From: Lonepinella koalarum
Lineage (GTDB): Bacteria > Pseudomonadota > Gammaproteobacteria > Enterobacterales > Pasteurellaceae
Assembly: GCF_042926695.1 (NCBI RefSeq)
Contig: NZ_CP170642.1
Coordinates: forward strand, 62,001 to 126,000
Direction of reading: 5' to 3'
Length of the DNA: 64,000 bases
Shown here: positions 55,318-64,000 of the stretch, piece after piece
Layout: every line of letters begins with the position of its first letter
How positions within the stretch are numbered: position 1 is the first letter of the stretch
The notes under the pieces: model-generated
Database searches by the model: none
Told to the model about the DNA's origin: nothing
What the model saw: only the letters and a program-made list of their open reading frames with translations
Translations under genes and position numbers: made by a program

Positions 55318-57801
55318 TTAAGCCTTAACCACTTTTACCGCACATTTCTTGTAATCAGTTTCGCCTGAAATCGGATCGGTGGCATCTAAGGTTAATTTAT
55401 TGGCAAGCTGACCCGCATCAAAGAACGTGGTAAAAATCAAGCCTTTCGGTGCTTTATTACGTCCCCTTGTGTCAAGGTGAGAAAGCATTTCTCCGCGACG
55501 AGTGATTAATTTGACTTTGTCACCATGACGTAATCCCCGTTTTTTCGCATCATCAGGGTGCATCCAAACTAAATTATTCGGAAACGCACGATGAAGTTCT
55601 GGAACACGGCGAGTCATGGTGCCAGTGTGCCAATGCTCCAACACCCGTCCGGTACAAAGCCATAAATCATATTCATCGTCAGGACTTTCTGCTGGTGGCT
55701 CATAAGGGACGCCTAAAATAATCGCTTTTTTATCTGGATAGCCATAAAACGCCACATCTTCACCGGCTTTCACATAAGGATCATAGCCCTCACGATAACG
55801 CCATAGGGTTTCTTTTCCCTCTACTACAGGCCAACGTAAACCTCGCACCTGATGATAAGTGTCAAAGTTGGCTAAGTCATGACCATGACCACGTCCAAAA
55901 CCCGCATATTCTTCAAACAACCCTTTTTGTAAGTAGAAACCGAATCTATCCGCTTCATCATTGAGATAACCGGGAATATCTTTTGGTATGTCGAATTTAT
56001 TGATTTCACCATTTAAATACAATACTTCATACAGGGTTTTGCCACGATACTCCGGCATTTGGGCTAATAGTTCTTCGCTCCACACTTCATCGGTTTTGAA
56101 ATATTTAGAGAATTCCACAATTTGCCATAGATCGGATTTAGATTCTCCCGGTCCTTTTACCTGTTGATACCAAAATTGGGTACGGCGTTCCGCATTGCCG
56201 TAAGCGCCTTCTTTTTCCACCCACATACAGGTTGGTAAAATTAAATCTGCCGCTACCGCAGACACCGATGGATAAGGATCGGACACTACAATAAAGTTTT
56301 CAGGATGACGCCAACCCGGGAAAATTTCATCATTAATATTGGGACCACCTTGCATATTGTTAGTGCAAAGTTGCCACAAGAAATTGAGCTTACCGTCTTT
56401 CAGCATACGACTTTGCATGACGGCTGAATAGCCCAATTTAGTCGGAATGGTACCTTTCGGTAATTTCCATATTTTTTCTGCAATTTCAACATGTTTTGGA
56501 TTGGTAACGACCATATCTGCTGGCAAGCGGTGGATGAACGTACCTACTTCACGAGCTGTGCCACAGGCGGACGGTTGACCTGTTAAGGAAAATGGTCCAC
56601 AACCGGGTTTCGAGATTTTGCCGGTTAATAAATGCACGTTATAGATCATATGGTTGACCCACACACCACGCACATGTTGGTTAAAGCCCATGGTCCAAAA
56701 TGACACCATGTTCTGTTCAGGATCCGCATACATTTTGGCAAGGGTTTCAAGCTGATCTTTCGGTACACCTGAAATTTCGTGGGCTTTTTCTAAGGTATAA
56801 GGCGCAACAATTTGCTTAAATTCATCAAAAGAAGAATCGTGCATGGTACCTGCGGTTTTCACGTTTTTTGCCGCTTGTTGTAATGGGTGTTCGGGGCGTA
56901 AACCATAGCCAATATCGGTTTCGCCACGTTTAAATTTGGTATGCTTATTGACGAAATCCCAATTCACTTTATCATGTTGAATAATGTAATTGGCGATATA
57001 ATTCAAAATTGCCAAGTCAGAGTGCGGTGTAAAAATCACCGGAATATCCGCTAATTCAAAAGAACGGTGTTCATAAGTCGAAAGTACTGCCACTTTGACA
57101 TTTTCATTGGATAAACGGCGATCAGAAATACGGCTCCATAAAATCGGGTGCATTTCTGCCATATTCGATCCCCACAGCACAAAGGCATCGGTTTTTTCAA
57201 TATCGTTATAACAGCCCATCGGCTCGTCCATACCAAAAGTCCGCATAAAGGCGACGGCGGCCGATGCCATACAGTGACGTGCATTGGGATCAATGGTATT
57301 AGAACGTAAGCCCGCTTTCCATAATTTTACTTTGGCATAGCCTTCAAAAATGGTGGTTTGTCCTGATGAAAACATACCCACGGAATTCGGTTCTTTTTTC
57401 TTCAGGATCTGTTTGATTTTTTCCGCCATCACGGTGAATGCTTGATCCCAAGACACTGGGGTGAAATCCCCTTCTTTGTGGAATTTACCGTCTTTCATGC
57501 GTAATAAGGGGGTTTGTACACGGTCTGCACCGTACATAATTTTGGTCAGGAAATAACCTTTAATACAGTTCAAGCCACGGTTGACTTCCGCATCAGGATC
57601 GCCCTGTGTCGCGACTACGCGCCCATCTTTGGTGCCGACCAACACACTACAGCCAGTACCACAAAAACGGCAAGGGGCTTTATCCCATTTAATCCCCGTA
57701 TCATCGGCATATACATTTGTCACAGGAATGGTCATTCCCGCCGCGGTGGCGGCTGCCAGTGCGGCATTCGCTTTCATAAAATCTCTACGATTGAGTTCCA
57801 T
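55318..57801 (-). CDS. napA: Periplasmic nitrate reductase catalytic subunit NapA
   Basis: NapA reduces nitrate to nitrite at a molybdenum bis-MGD centre. The 827-residue protein has the Tat signal NRRDFMKANAA, a [4Fe-4S] motif beginning CRFCGTGCS, the molybdenum-ligand cysteine in ARHCMASAAVA and MGD-binding segments. Length is as in relatives. Confidence 0.98.
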   Translation of the reverse strand: MELNRRDFMKANAALAAATAAGMTIPVTNVYADDTGIKWDKAPCRFCGTGCSVLVGTKDGRVVATQGDPDAEVNRGLNCIKGYFLTKIMYGADRVQTPLLRMKDGKFHKEGDFTPVSWDQAFTVMAEKIKQILKKKEPNSVGMFSSGQTTIFEGYAKVKLWKAGLRSNTIDPNARHCMASAAVAFMRTFGMDEPMGCYNDIEKTDAFVLWGSNMAEMHPILWSRISDRRLSNENVKVAVLSTYEHRSFELADIPVIFTPHSDLAILNYIANYIIQHDKVNWDFVNKHTKFKRGETDIGYGLRPEHPLQQAAKNVKTAGTMHDSSFDEFKQIVAPYTLEKAHEISGVPKDQLETLAKMYADPEQNMVSFWTMGFNQHVRGVWVNHMIYNVHLLTGKISKPGCGPFSLTGQPSACGTAREVGTFIHRLPADMVVTNPKHVEIAEKIWKLPKGTIPTKLGYSAVMQSRMLKDGKLNFLWQLCTNNMQGGPNINDEIFPGWRHPENFIVVSDPYPSVSAVAADLILPTCMWVEKEGAYGNAERRTQFWYQQVKGPGESKSDLWQIVEFSKYFKTDEVWSEELLAQMPEYRGKTLYEVLYLNGEINKFDIPKDIPGYLNDEADRFGFYLQKGLFEEYAGFGRGHGHDLANFDTYHQVRGLRWPVVEGKETLWRYREGYDPYVKAGEDVAFYGYPDKKAIILGVPYEPPAESPDDEYDLWLCTGRVLEHWHTGTMTRRVPELHRAFPNNLVWMHPDDAKKRGLRHGDKVKLITRRGEMLSHLDTRGRNKAPKGLIFTTFFDAGQLANKLTLDATDPISGETDYKKCAVKVVKA

Positions 57802-57853
57802 AGTCTTGTCCCACGTTTTGCTATGTTTTTAATAAAAATAATCAGTTAAAAAG

Positions 57854-58117
57854 TTATTGCTCATCAAGATAATTGGCAATCAGAGAGACCACAATCACAC
57901 CATTAATCTCTTTTACTTCATCTATACGATCCGCTAAGGTTAATTGACGATCGCTCTCAATCGTCACCACTAACTTGCCTTCTTCCCGTTTTTCAGCGTG
58001 AATTTCTGTATGTGGAATCGCCAATATGTCAGCTTTCACCTGTTCTAATTTTGTCGGTTTCGCTTGCACCACAAGGCTGCACACATACCAATTTTCACTT
58101 GGGTTTAGATTATCCAT
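57854..58117 (-). CDS. napD: NapA signal-peptide-binding chaperone NapD
   Basis: The 87-residue protein fits NapD: WYVCSLVVQAKPTKLEQVKADI and the ferredoxin-like fold. It binds the NapA Tat signal to delay export until cofactor loading. It lies 52 bp before napA. Confidence 0.93.
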   Translation of the reverse strand: MDNLNPSENWYVCSLVVQAKPTKLEQVKADILAIPHTEIHAEKREEGKLVVTIESDRQLTLADRIDEVKEINGVIVVSLIANYLDEQ

Positions 58118-58123
58118 TTTTTC

Positions 58124-58648
58124 TTATGCTATATTTAAAATATGAATGGCTTGTGTCGGACAAACTGCTAAACAAGCCCCACAACCATTACAACTTTCTA
58201 ATGCTAAAATTAATTCCACAATGCCACCGAGTTTTGGGCGAAAACGAATAGCTCGGCTGTCGCAACTGTCGCCACAGGAACGACATTCAATGTTGTGAGT
58301 TAATAAACAGTTATGTTGTATTTCAACTTTATGTAACCAAGGAGTTTCATCAGTTGCACGAAAGACATCTTCCGGACAACTTTCCATACAGTGTTGGCAA
58401 AAGGTACATTCGCCACGTGCAAAATCAATTTCAGGAAAACCACCTTTACCTTTGATGATAATCTGGGTTTCACAAGCTGTGATACATTTATCGCACGCTG
58501 TACATTTTTCTACAAACTCATCTAAATTCACCCAAGGTGGGCGAATCGCTTGATAGCCTTGCATTTTTTCCTGTTCCGTTTTCAAACTATGCAAAAATCG
58601 TCCCTGTAAAAATGCGCGGCGTGGTAAAGACGGTTGGCTGTGTTGCAA
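58124..58648 (-). CDS. napF: Ferredoxin-type protein NapF
   Basis: The 174-residue cytoplasmic iron-sulfur protein has three cluster motifs: CTACDKCITAC, CTFCQHCMESC and CNGCGACLAVC. It helps NapA maturation. The N-terminal RRAFLQGRF resembles a Tat motif but NapF is usually cytoplasmic. It is the first gene of napFDAGHBC. Confidence 0.94.
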   Translation of the reverse strand: MQHSQPSLPRRAFLQGRFLHSLKTEQEKMQGYQAIRPPWVNLDEFVEKCTACDKCITACETQIIIKGKGGFPEIDFARGECTFCQHCMESCPEDVFRATDETPWLHKVEIQHNCLLTHNIECRSCGDSCDSRAIRFRPKLGGIVELILALESCNGCGACLAVCPTQAIHILNIA

Positions 58649-58755
58649 AAAAATCTCTTTATATACTTAGCTTAAATAGTGATTAATTATGAAATGTTTG
58701 GGCGAATTTTATTATTACCCTAAGGAGGTATTTATGAGAAATTTCGGAGTTTTTA

Positions 58756-58769
58756 TTGATAAGGATCAA
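58756..58769. promoter_or_regulatory. FNR site upstream of the nap operon
   Basis: TTGATAAGGATCAA is a perfect FNR palindrome. Its centre is about 31 bp upstream of an ATAAAT -10-like box on the minus strand near 58730-58735, the spacing of class II FNR activation at -41.5. The dyad TACCCTA-A-GGAGGTA (58716-58730) could bind a NarP-type regulator, though its 1-bp spacer is not canonical. Confidence 0.75.
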
Positions 58770-58789
58770 AAAAAAGTGAACAAATAATA

Positions 58790-58816
58790 AAACCGTCTGA
58801 ATAAGACAGACGGTTT
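58790..58816 (-). terminator. Terminator after nlpD
   Basis: AAACCGTCTG pairs perfectly with CAGACGGTTT; on the minus strand it is followed by TATTATTTG. It lies between nlpD and the nap promoter. Confidence 0.8.
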
Positions 58817-58848
58817 GACAGAAAAGTGCGGTGATAAAATGGCTATTT

Positions 58849-60156
58849 TTAACGTTTCGGTAAATAACGAGTTGGATCCACAGATTTACCTTTATAGCGA
58901 ATTTCAAAGTGAAGTTTCACACTATTGGTACCCGAGCTTCCCATTTTGGCAATTTGTTGCCCCGCTTTAACTTGCTGTTGATCGCTGACAGAAATGCTGT
59001 CGTTATGTGCATAAGCACTTAAGAAATCATCATTATGTTTAATAATAATTAAGTTACCATAACCACGCAACGCATTACCCGCATAAACTACGCGTCCAGC
59101 GGCGGCGGCATAAACAGCTTGACCTTTCGAACCGCTAATATCCACCCCTTTATTGCCACCGTCAGAATTTGAGAATCCTTGTACCACTTTCCCCGTGGTC
59201 GGCCATTGCCAAGCGATATTGGATTGCGGCACGGCTGAATAACTATTACTTGAGCTTGATACGGCAGTTGCAGTGACAGTTCCCGCTGTGGCAGCACCAG
59301 CAACAACGCCTGTAGTTGTGGTTGTCGTGATAGGTGCATTGGTTGCTGCGGTGGCTTTAATTGGACCGGCAACTGTTTGTTCAGCAGAACCAGTAGTTGC
59401 TTTGATTGGACCAGTTACTGTACCGTCAGAACCATATTGCGTACCATTTGCAGCCGCAGTATAAGTCACTGCGGGTTGTGTAGTGACGCTCACTTCTTTA
59501 CATTCTTGTTTAGTTTCTGTTGTGGTGGTGGTCGTTGAACCATTAGATGTTTTTAAGGTTTGTCCAATGCTTAATTTATAGGGTTCACTCATGCCATTTA
59601 AGCTAGCCAGTTCTTTGACATCAATCCCCGCAATATAGGCAATTAAAAACATCGTATCGCCTTTTCTTACTGTATAGCTAGTCCCTTTATAGAAACCTTT
59701 ATCGATTTTGCTGTAATCAGGTGCGTTGGTTTGACTGTTACGAGGAATTTCTACGCTTTGACTTTGGTTACTGGCAGCCGGTTTGGTCACTTGTACTTGC
59801 ACGGGTTGGCACACTGTGTTAGTTGTTGTTACTGGCTGTGCAGATTGTTGCACTTGTTGTAGTGATGGTGCAGTATTTGTTGTCGTCACCTCCGTGGCAG
59901 CAGTAGTATTCGTCGTGCTGGCATAAGATCCCGCTTGATTTGCCACGGTTTGGGGGGCTACTTGATTATTCATACCAACTGGCATATTACTCGGTTGAAC
60001 CTGTGGTTCCCAAGTGCTATTGGTATTGGTTCCTACGGGTTGCATAACACCCGGTGTCAGTGAACTATCCGCACTTACAACTGGGGCGTGATTAGAACCT
60101 GAACAAGCGGTTAATACGAAAGCAGTTAAAGGGAGTAATAAAAATGTTTTATTCAT
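58849..60156 (-). CDS. nlpD: LysM/LytM murein hydrolase activator lipoprotein NlpD
   Basis: NlpD activates an amidase at the division septum. The protein has lipobox VLTAC, a long Thr/Val/Ala-rich linker, a LysM domain (YTVRKGDTMFLIAYIAGI, about residues 160-205) and a C-terminal LytM domain. There the catalytic site is degenerate, as in E. coli (KGVDISGS without the first histidine), with GNALRGYGNLIIIKHNDDFLSAYAHND conserved. The ATG at 60156 is chosen because the lipoprotein signal starts MNKTFLLLPL. Confidence 0.93.
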   Translation of the reverse strand: MNKTFLLLPLTAFVLTACSGSNHAPVVSADSSLTPGVMQPVGTNTNSTWEPQVQPSNMPVGMNNQVAPQTVANQAGSYASTTNTTAATEVTTTNTAPSLQQVQQSAQPVTTTNTVCQPVQVQVTKPAASNQSQSVEIPRNSQTNAPDYSKIDKGFYKGTSYTVRKGDTMFLIAYIAGIDVKELASLNGMSEPYKLSIGQTLKTSNGSTTTTTTETKQECKEVSVTTQPAVTYTAAANGTQYGSDGTVTGPIKATTGSAEQTVAGPIKATAATNAPITTTTTTGVVAGAATAGTVTATAVSSSSNSYSAVPQSNIAWQWPTTGKVVQGFSNSDGGNKGVDISGSKGQAVYAAAAGRVVYAGNALRGYGNLIIIKHNDDFLSAYAHNDSISVSDQQQVKAGQQIAKMGSSGTNSVKLHFEIRYKGKSVDPTRYLPKR

Positions 60157-60171
60157 AGTCAAATCTCTTCA

Positions 60172-60372
60172 TTATTTCATGTTTGATGGCATTTGGCTGG
60201 GTTGAATTTCGGGCATAAAACCGCCTCCTTCTACAGCGCCAGTTCCGGCTACTGGTTGCATAATGCCGTTTGGTAATTCATTTGGATCTTTTGGTTTTGG
60301 TTGTGCGGATTTTGAAGCACAAGCCACGACACAACAGATTATTGCTAATCCAAAAATAAATTTTTTTATCAT
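60172..60372 (-). CDS. Small lipoprotein resembling the NlpD N-terminus
   Basis: The 66-residue protein has lipobox CVVAC. After it comes NGIMQPVAGTG...MPEIQPSQMPSNMK, matching GVMQPVGTN...EPQVQPSNMPVGMN of the NlpD N-terminus next to it. It looks like a partial duplicate of the nlpD 5' end, or a related lipoprotein, lacking LysM and LytM domains. Stop and ATG of nlpD are 15 bp apart. Function is unknown. Confidence 0.75.
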   Translation of the reverse strand: MIKKFIFGLAIICCVVACASKSAQPKPKDPNELPNGIMQPVAGTGAVEGGGFMPEIQPSQMPSNMK

Positions 60373-60376
60373 ATGT

Positions 60377-60952
60377 TTATCTCAAAATTAAATAAGCCAT
60401 AACAGCAAGGACAACGACGGACCAACCAATTAACTCAATAGATTTCCGTAATTTCGCCGCAAATTTTTCACCGCCCCATGCAGCTAGTTTGGCGACTAAC
60501 ACAAAACGTGCTAAACGAGAAATAAAAGCGGTTGCAATAAATGGTAAAAATGCCATTTGCATGACGCCTGCCGCAATGGTAAAAATTTTATAGGGAATTG
60601 GTGAAAATCCAGCGACAAACACCACCAAAATCCCCCATTTTTCAAACCACGAAATCGCCGTATCCCAATAGGGTTGATAGCCTAATTTAATAATATATCC
60701 TTGTACAAAGTCAAAAGCATAATAGCCTAAGCCATAACCAATCATACCACCCATAACAGACGCAAGTGCGGTGTAAAATGCTAATTTTAATGCGTCCTTT
60801 GGTTTTGCCATAGACATCGGAATCAGCATAACATCTGGCGGAACGGGGAAAAAAATAGCTTCAATAAAGCTTACCAAACAAAGCCAAAATACCGCAAAAC
60901 GATGTCTTGACCATTGCATGGTTTTATCATACATTGCACCGAAAATGTTCAA
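60377..60952 (-). CDS. yqaA: DedA/YqaA-like inner membrane protein
   Basis: The 191-residue membrane protein has the FPVPPDVMLIPMS and GFSPIPYKIFTIAAGV segments of the YqaA branch of the DedA superfamily. Family members act in membrane homeostasis; some flip undecaprenyl phosphate or phospholipids. It occupies the place of pcm in the E. coli surE-pcm-nlpD order. Confidence 0.88.
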   Translation of the reverse strand: MNIFGAMYDKTMQWSRHRFAVFWLCLVSFIEAIFFPVPPDVMLIPMSMAKPKDALKLAFYTALASVMGGMIGYGLGYYAFDFVQGYIIKLGYQPYWDTAISWFEKWGILVVFVAGFSPIPYKIFTIAAGVMQMAFLPFIATAFISRLARFVLVAKLAAWGGEKFAAKLRKSIELIGWSVVVLAVMAYLILR

Positions 60953-60990
60953 ATTTATATCCTGTTTTTATGCAATAAGCAAAGTTGTTA

Positions 60991-61731
60991 TTATTCCTTG
61001 TCTAACCAGTTTTGTAAAGCAACGATTGAATGATGTGCGGTCAAATCTGGTTGAATCGGGGTAATTGCCACATAACCATTTTGTAGCGCATAAAAATCAG
61101 TTCCGTTGCCGGCTTCATCCGGCAACCCTGCTGGACCGATCCAATAAATCACTTCATTACGTGGATCTTGTTGTTTAATAATTTCTGCCGCAGAAGCACG
61201 GTGTCCCAGCCGACAAACTTGTAACCCTTTGATTTCATTATAAGGTAAATCAGGTACATTAATATTAATCATTTCACGCCGATTTAATAATTCACCGTGT
61301 AAGCGTGGCACGAGATCACAGACGACTTTTGCCGCTGTTTCATAATGTTGACGACCATCTAAAGATACGGCTACCGCCGGTAAGCCCAAATGGCGCCCTT
61401 CCATGGCCGCTGCCACCGTACCAGAATAAAGCGTATCATCACCTAAATTTGCTCCCGCATTAATGCCCGATACCACTAAATCAATTTTACCAGATAAAAA
61501 GCCGTTCAAAGCAAGATGTACGCAATCTGCCGGTGTGCCATTAATGCAATAATCACCGTTGTCTAATTTACGTGGACGTAACGGTTCAACCAAGGTTAAT
61601 GAGTTTGATGCGGCACTGCGATTGCGGTCAGGCGCAACCACAATCACATTCGCGAACTGGCGTAAATGCGCTGCTAAAATTTGAATCCCTTCGGCATGAT
61701 AACCGTCATCATTGGATAATAAAATGTTCAT
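60991..61731 (-). CDS. surE: 5'/3'-nucleotidase SurE
   Basis: SurE dephosphorylates nucleoside monophosphates. The 246-residue protein has metal motif MNILLSNDDGYHAEGI and SGINAGANLGDDTLYSGTVAAAMEG. It overlaps truD by 4 bp (ATGA). Confidence 0.96.
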   Translation of the reverse strand: MNILLSNDDGYHAEGIQILAAHLRQFANVIVVAPDRNRSAASNSLTLVEPLRPRKLDNGDYCINGTPADCVHLALNGFLSGKIDLVVSGINAGANLGDDTLYSGTVAAAMEGRHLGLPAVAVSLDGRQHYETAAKVVCDLVPRLHGELLNRREMININVPDLPYNEIKGLQVCRLGHRASAAEIIKQQDPRNEVIYWIGPAGLPDEAGNGTDFYALQNGYVAITPIQPDLTAHHSIVALQNWLDKE

Positions 61732-62753
61732 GCTGTATTCCTATTTTCTTCTTTAATTAATACTAATTCTCGAACCAAAGCAGTGGCATAACTGCCAGCC
61801 GGTAAATAAAAGACGAGTTTTAACCCGCTATCCACAAATTGCCAAGAAAAATTTTGTGGTTGCATTAATAACGGTCTGCGTGCCGGTTTTAAGTGTTCTT
61901 GTTGGATTAATTTTTGTAATGCTAGATGTTCTGCTAGCACTGCATTTTCTAATTCACAAGCTGATTGTATAGTTTCACCTATTAATGGTGCTGTCAGCGA
62001 AATATCCCGATTTTCCAACCGCACTTGTAAGGCAGCTAAATCTTCTTTTTCATCTGCGACAAACCAACTATGTGAACCGCTTAACTGCACAATGTCTTGT
62101 GCTAAAATTTGGTGAGCTAACCCCATTTCAATCCGTTTTGATACCACGAGATTAAAGATTTCACTGCGAGCAGCGGATAAATAAAAACTACGTTTTTTAC
62201 GATCTCTAATCTGAATTTCACCTTTTGCCCAAGCTATGGCTTGAGTTAAATTATGACCATCTCGTCCAAAACGTTGTTCCATAAAATAATTAGGAAAGCC
62301 AACATTCTGCAAATTTTTTAACCGCATTTTTAATTCATCGGTTTCCACCGCATTACGCAATAAAATCTCAAAATCATTGCCGTCTAAACTACCGATACGA
62401 ATTTTGCGATTATGGCGCGTGACATCCAGAATTTCTACACCATTTAACTGAAATTGGCTAAAATCTGGTGTAGGTTTGCCGGGGAGTTGAATGCTGAACC
62501 ATTGTTCTGTCACCGCGTGGCGATCTTTCAAGCCGGCATAACTTATCTGGCGAGTCGATACACCACAAAACGCCGCTAACTTTTCGCCCACAAAAAGGGT
62601 ATTAGCATTGATTTTGCGAACCTTGATCGCTACAAATTCACCGTTCCCCGACATTTCATAACCTAACCGTTCTTTTACCACAAAATCGGCACATTCTGCC
62701 TTTAAAAGTGCGGTTTGTTTTGGCGGAGTTTGTAAATAGGCTAAATCTAGCAT
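61728..62753 (-). CDS. truD: tRNA pseudouridine(13) synthase TruD
   Basis: TruD isomerises uridine 13 of tRNA-Glu. The 341-residue protein has the catalytic-aspartate motif YAGLKDRHAVTEQWFS and the MEQRFGRDGHN segment. Its start adjoins the ispF stop. An uptake signal lies in its 5' coding part. Confidence 0.95.
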   Translation of the reverse strand: MLDLAYLQTPPKQTALLKAECADFVVKERLGYEMSGNGEFVAIKVRKINANTLFVGEKLAAFCGVSTRQISYAGLKDRHAVTEQWFSIQLPGKPTPDFSQFQLNGVEILDVTRHNRKIRIGSLDGNDFEILLRNAVETDELKMRLKNLQNVGFPNYFMEQRFGRDGHNLTQAIAWAKGEIQIRDRKKRSFYLSAARSEIFNLVVSKRIEMGLAHQILAQDIVQLSGSHSWFVADEKEDLAALQVRLENRDISLTAPLIGETIQSACELENAVLAEHLALQKLIQQEHLKPARRPLLMQPQNFSWQFVDSGLKLVFYLPAGSYATALVRELVLIKEENRNTA

Positions 62754-63229
62754 TAGGCTTTTACCAGCAATACAACGGCTTCAGTGGCAATGCCTTCGCC
62801 ACGTCCAGTAAATCCCAGTTTTTCGGTGGTAGTAGCTTTGACATTCACTTGTCCAAGATGACATTGTAAATCCGTTGCAATGACCTCTCGCATCGCATCA
62901 ATATACGGACGCATTTTCGGTGCTTGAGCAATAATAGTGACATCTATATTACCGATTTTATACCCTTTTTGCTGCACCTGAGTAAAGGCTTCACGCAACA
63001 AAATGCGACTATCAATATCTTTAAATTGCATATCGGTATCGGGAAATAATTTGCCAATATCTCCCAATGCCACCGCGCCAAGCAAAGCATCGGTTAAGGC
63101 ATGCAATGCCACATCGCCATCACTGTGAGCGATAAATCCCGTCTGATAGGGCACTTCAACACCGCCAATAATTAATCGACGATCTTGTCCAAAAGCATGT
63201 ACATCAAAACCGTGTCCAATTCGGATCAT
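62753..63229 (-). CDS. ispF: 2-C-methyl-D-erythritol 2,4-cyclodiphosphate synthase
   Basis: IspF makes the cyclodiphosphate of the MEP isoprenoid pathway. The 158-residue protein has metal motif GHGFDVHAFG and the C-terminal TTTEKLGFTGRGEGI. It overlaps ispD by 4 bp. Confidence 0.97.
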   Translation of the reverse strand: MIRIGHGFDVHAFGQDRRLIIGGVEVPYQTGFIAHSDGDVALHALTDALLGAVALGDIGKLFPDTDMQFKDIDSRILLREAFTQVQQKGYKIGNIDVTIIAQAPKMRPYIDAMREVIATDLQCHLGQVNVKATTTEKLGFTGRGEGIATEAVVLLVKA

Positions 63230-63969
63230 AATGTTTCCTTGTTGTTTTGTTGAGATAAATAAAATGCTGCCAACGCCAAATCTTGTGGGCGAGTGACTTT
63301 GATATTATCGGTTCGACCCGAAACCAAGTGCGGTTGAAATCCGGCGAGTTCCATCGCAGATGCTTCATCAGTAACGGCTAGTCCTTGTTGTAACGCTGTT
63401 TGTAAAGCATCTCGCAATAAATCCAACGGGAAAAACTGCGGTGTTTGTGCGAGCCAAATATGATTGCGATCTTCAGTTTGTTGAATTTGCTGATTTTCTG
63501 TGGCTCGTTTAATGGTATCAATGGCGGGTGTCGCCAAAATAGCACCATTAGGATCTTGAATCGCAAATAATTTATCAATATCAGTATGGGTTAAGCAAGG
63601 GCGAGCGGCATCATGTACTAACACCCAAGTATTTTTATCGGGTTGAATGTGTTTTAGACCATTTAGCACACTATCGGCTCTTGTTTTTCCGCCGTGAATG
63701 ACACAAATTGTTGGGTGATTTAAAAACGAGAAATCCTTTAAATAAGGATCATTGGGTGCCACGGCTAAAATAATTTGTTCAATATTTGCTGGGTGGGTTA
63801 GTAACACATTCAAACTATGCTCTAAAATAGTTTTGCCTTGAATTTGCAAATATTGTTTTGGTTTATCTGCTTGCATACGGGATCCCACGCCAGCTGCCGG
63901 TACTACAGCGACAATTCGACGATGAGCAACGAGAGAAAGTGCGGTGTTTTTTGAAGGATTTTTTATCAT
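63226..63969 (-). CDS. ispD: 2-C-methyl-D-erythritol 4-phosphate cytidylyltransferase
   Basis: IspD is the MEP-pathway step before IspE and IspF. The protein has nucleotide motif VVPAAGVGSRMQADKPKQYL and the VHDAARP and VTDEASAME motifs. The ATG at 63969 gives about 20 extra N-terminal residues before the core; TTG codons further upstream are unlikely. It begins the ispD-ispF-truD-surE run. Confidence 0.95.
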   Translation of the reverse strand: MIKNPSKNTALSLVAHRRIVAVVPAAGVGSRMQADKPKQYLQIQGKTILEHSLNVLLTHPANIEQIILAVAPNDPYLKDFSFLNHPTICVIHGGKTRADSVLNGLKHIQPDKNTWVLVHDAARPCLTHTDIDKLFAIQDPNGAILATPAIDTIKRATENQQIQQTEDRNHIWLAQTPQFFPLDLLRDALQTALQQGLAVTDEASAMELAGFQPHLVSGRTDNIKVTRPQDLALAAFYLSQQNNKETL

Positions 63970-64000
63970 CAACAAACCTTATTTATTTTCTTTCACAATT

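Overview
The window is chromosomal DNA from a member of the Pasteurellaceae. The Haemophilus-type DNA uptake signal AAGTGCGGT is scattered throughout, often as inverted pairs in terminators. Gene order matches this family: cysQ-zwf-pgl-...-gnd, napFDAGHBC, oadGAB, and ispD-ispF-truD-surE-...-nlpD with no pcm or rpoS. The 16S sequence and an HMW1C-type N-glycosyltransferase beside rimO also fit. The species cannot be fixed by eye.

Layout. 1-5.2 kb: end of gmk, rpoZ, spoT, recG, murI. 5.2-11.8 kb: a complete rRNA operon (16S, tRNA-Ile, tRNA-Ala, 23S, 5S) with promoter, boxA sites and terminator; the 23S gene is about 3.5 kb because of two intervening sequences and an enlarged helix. 11.9-13.7 kb: an IS200/IS605-type element with tnpA, frameshifted tnpB and a probable omega RNA. 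13.8-20.9 kb: pentose-phosphate genes (zwf, pgl, gnd), cysQ, a racemase and small unknowns. 21-31.3 kb: ilvC and ilvY split by a 524-bp palindromic element, then ngt-rimO, slyD, a SIMPL-domain protein, rraB and an ABC-F ATPase. 31.4-36.4 kb: a MarC protein, a DUF5718-like protein and the sodium-pumping oxaloacetate decarboxylase. 36.7-42.3 kb: oppABCDF. 42.3-45.9 kb: a metal-chelate ABC importer with a methyltransferase. 46.3-52.2 kb: a subtilisin autotransporter, a C4-dicarboxylate carrier and aspA. 52.2-58.8 kb: the periplasmic nitrate reductase operon. 58.8-64 kb: nlpD, a small lipoprotein, a DedA-like protein, surE, truD, ispF, ispD.

Together the oxaloacetate decarboxylase, aspartase, dicarboxylate carrier and Nap genes describe a facultative anaerobe using fumarate and nitrate respiration. 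oadGAB and aspA share a CRP-like site and nap has a perfect FNR-type palindrome.

The most unusual feature is a family of exactly 32-bp arms arranged as six facing pairs. One pair sits in each of three parts of the 16S-23S spacer, one in each of the two 23S intervening sequences, and one in the 23S-5S spacer; a thirteenth, solitary arm lies in the neighbouring IS element. One pair encloses the only protein-coding cargo, the 23S IVS four-helix-bundle protein. Other notable points are a 23S helix-68 expansion carrying an uptake signal, a SpoT lacking its central helical domain, and the palindromic element separating ilvY from its probable operator.
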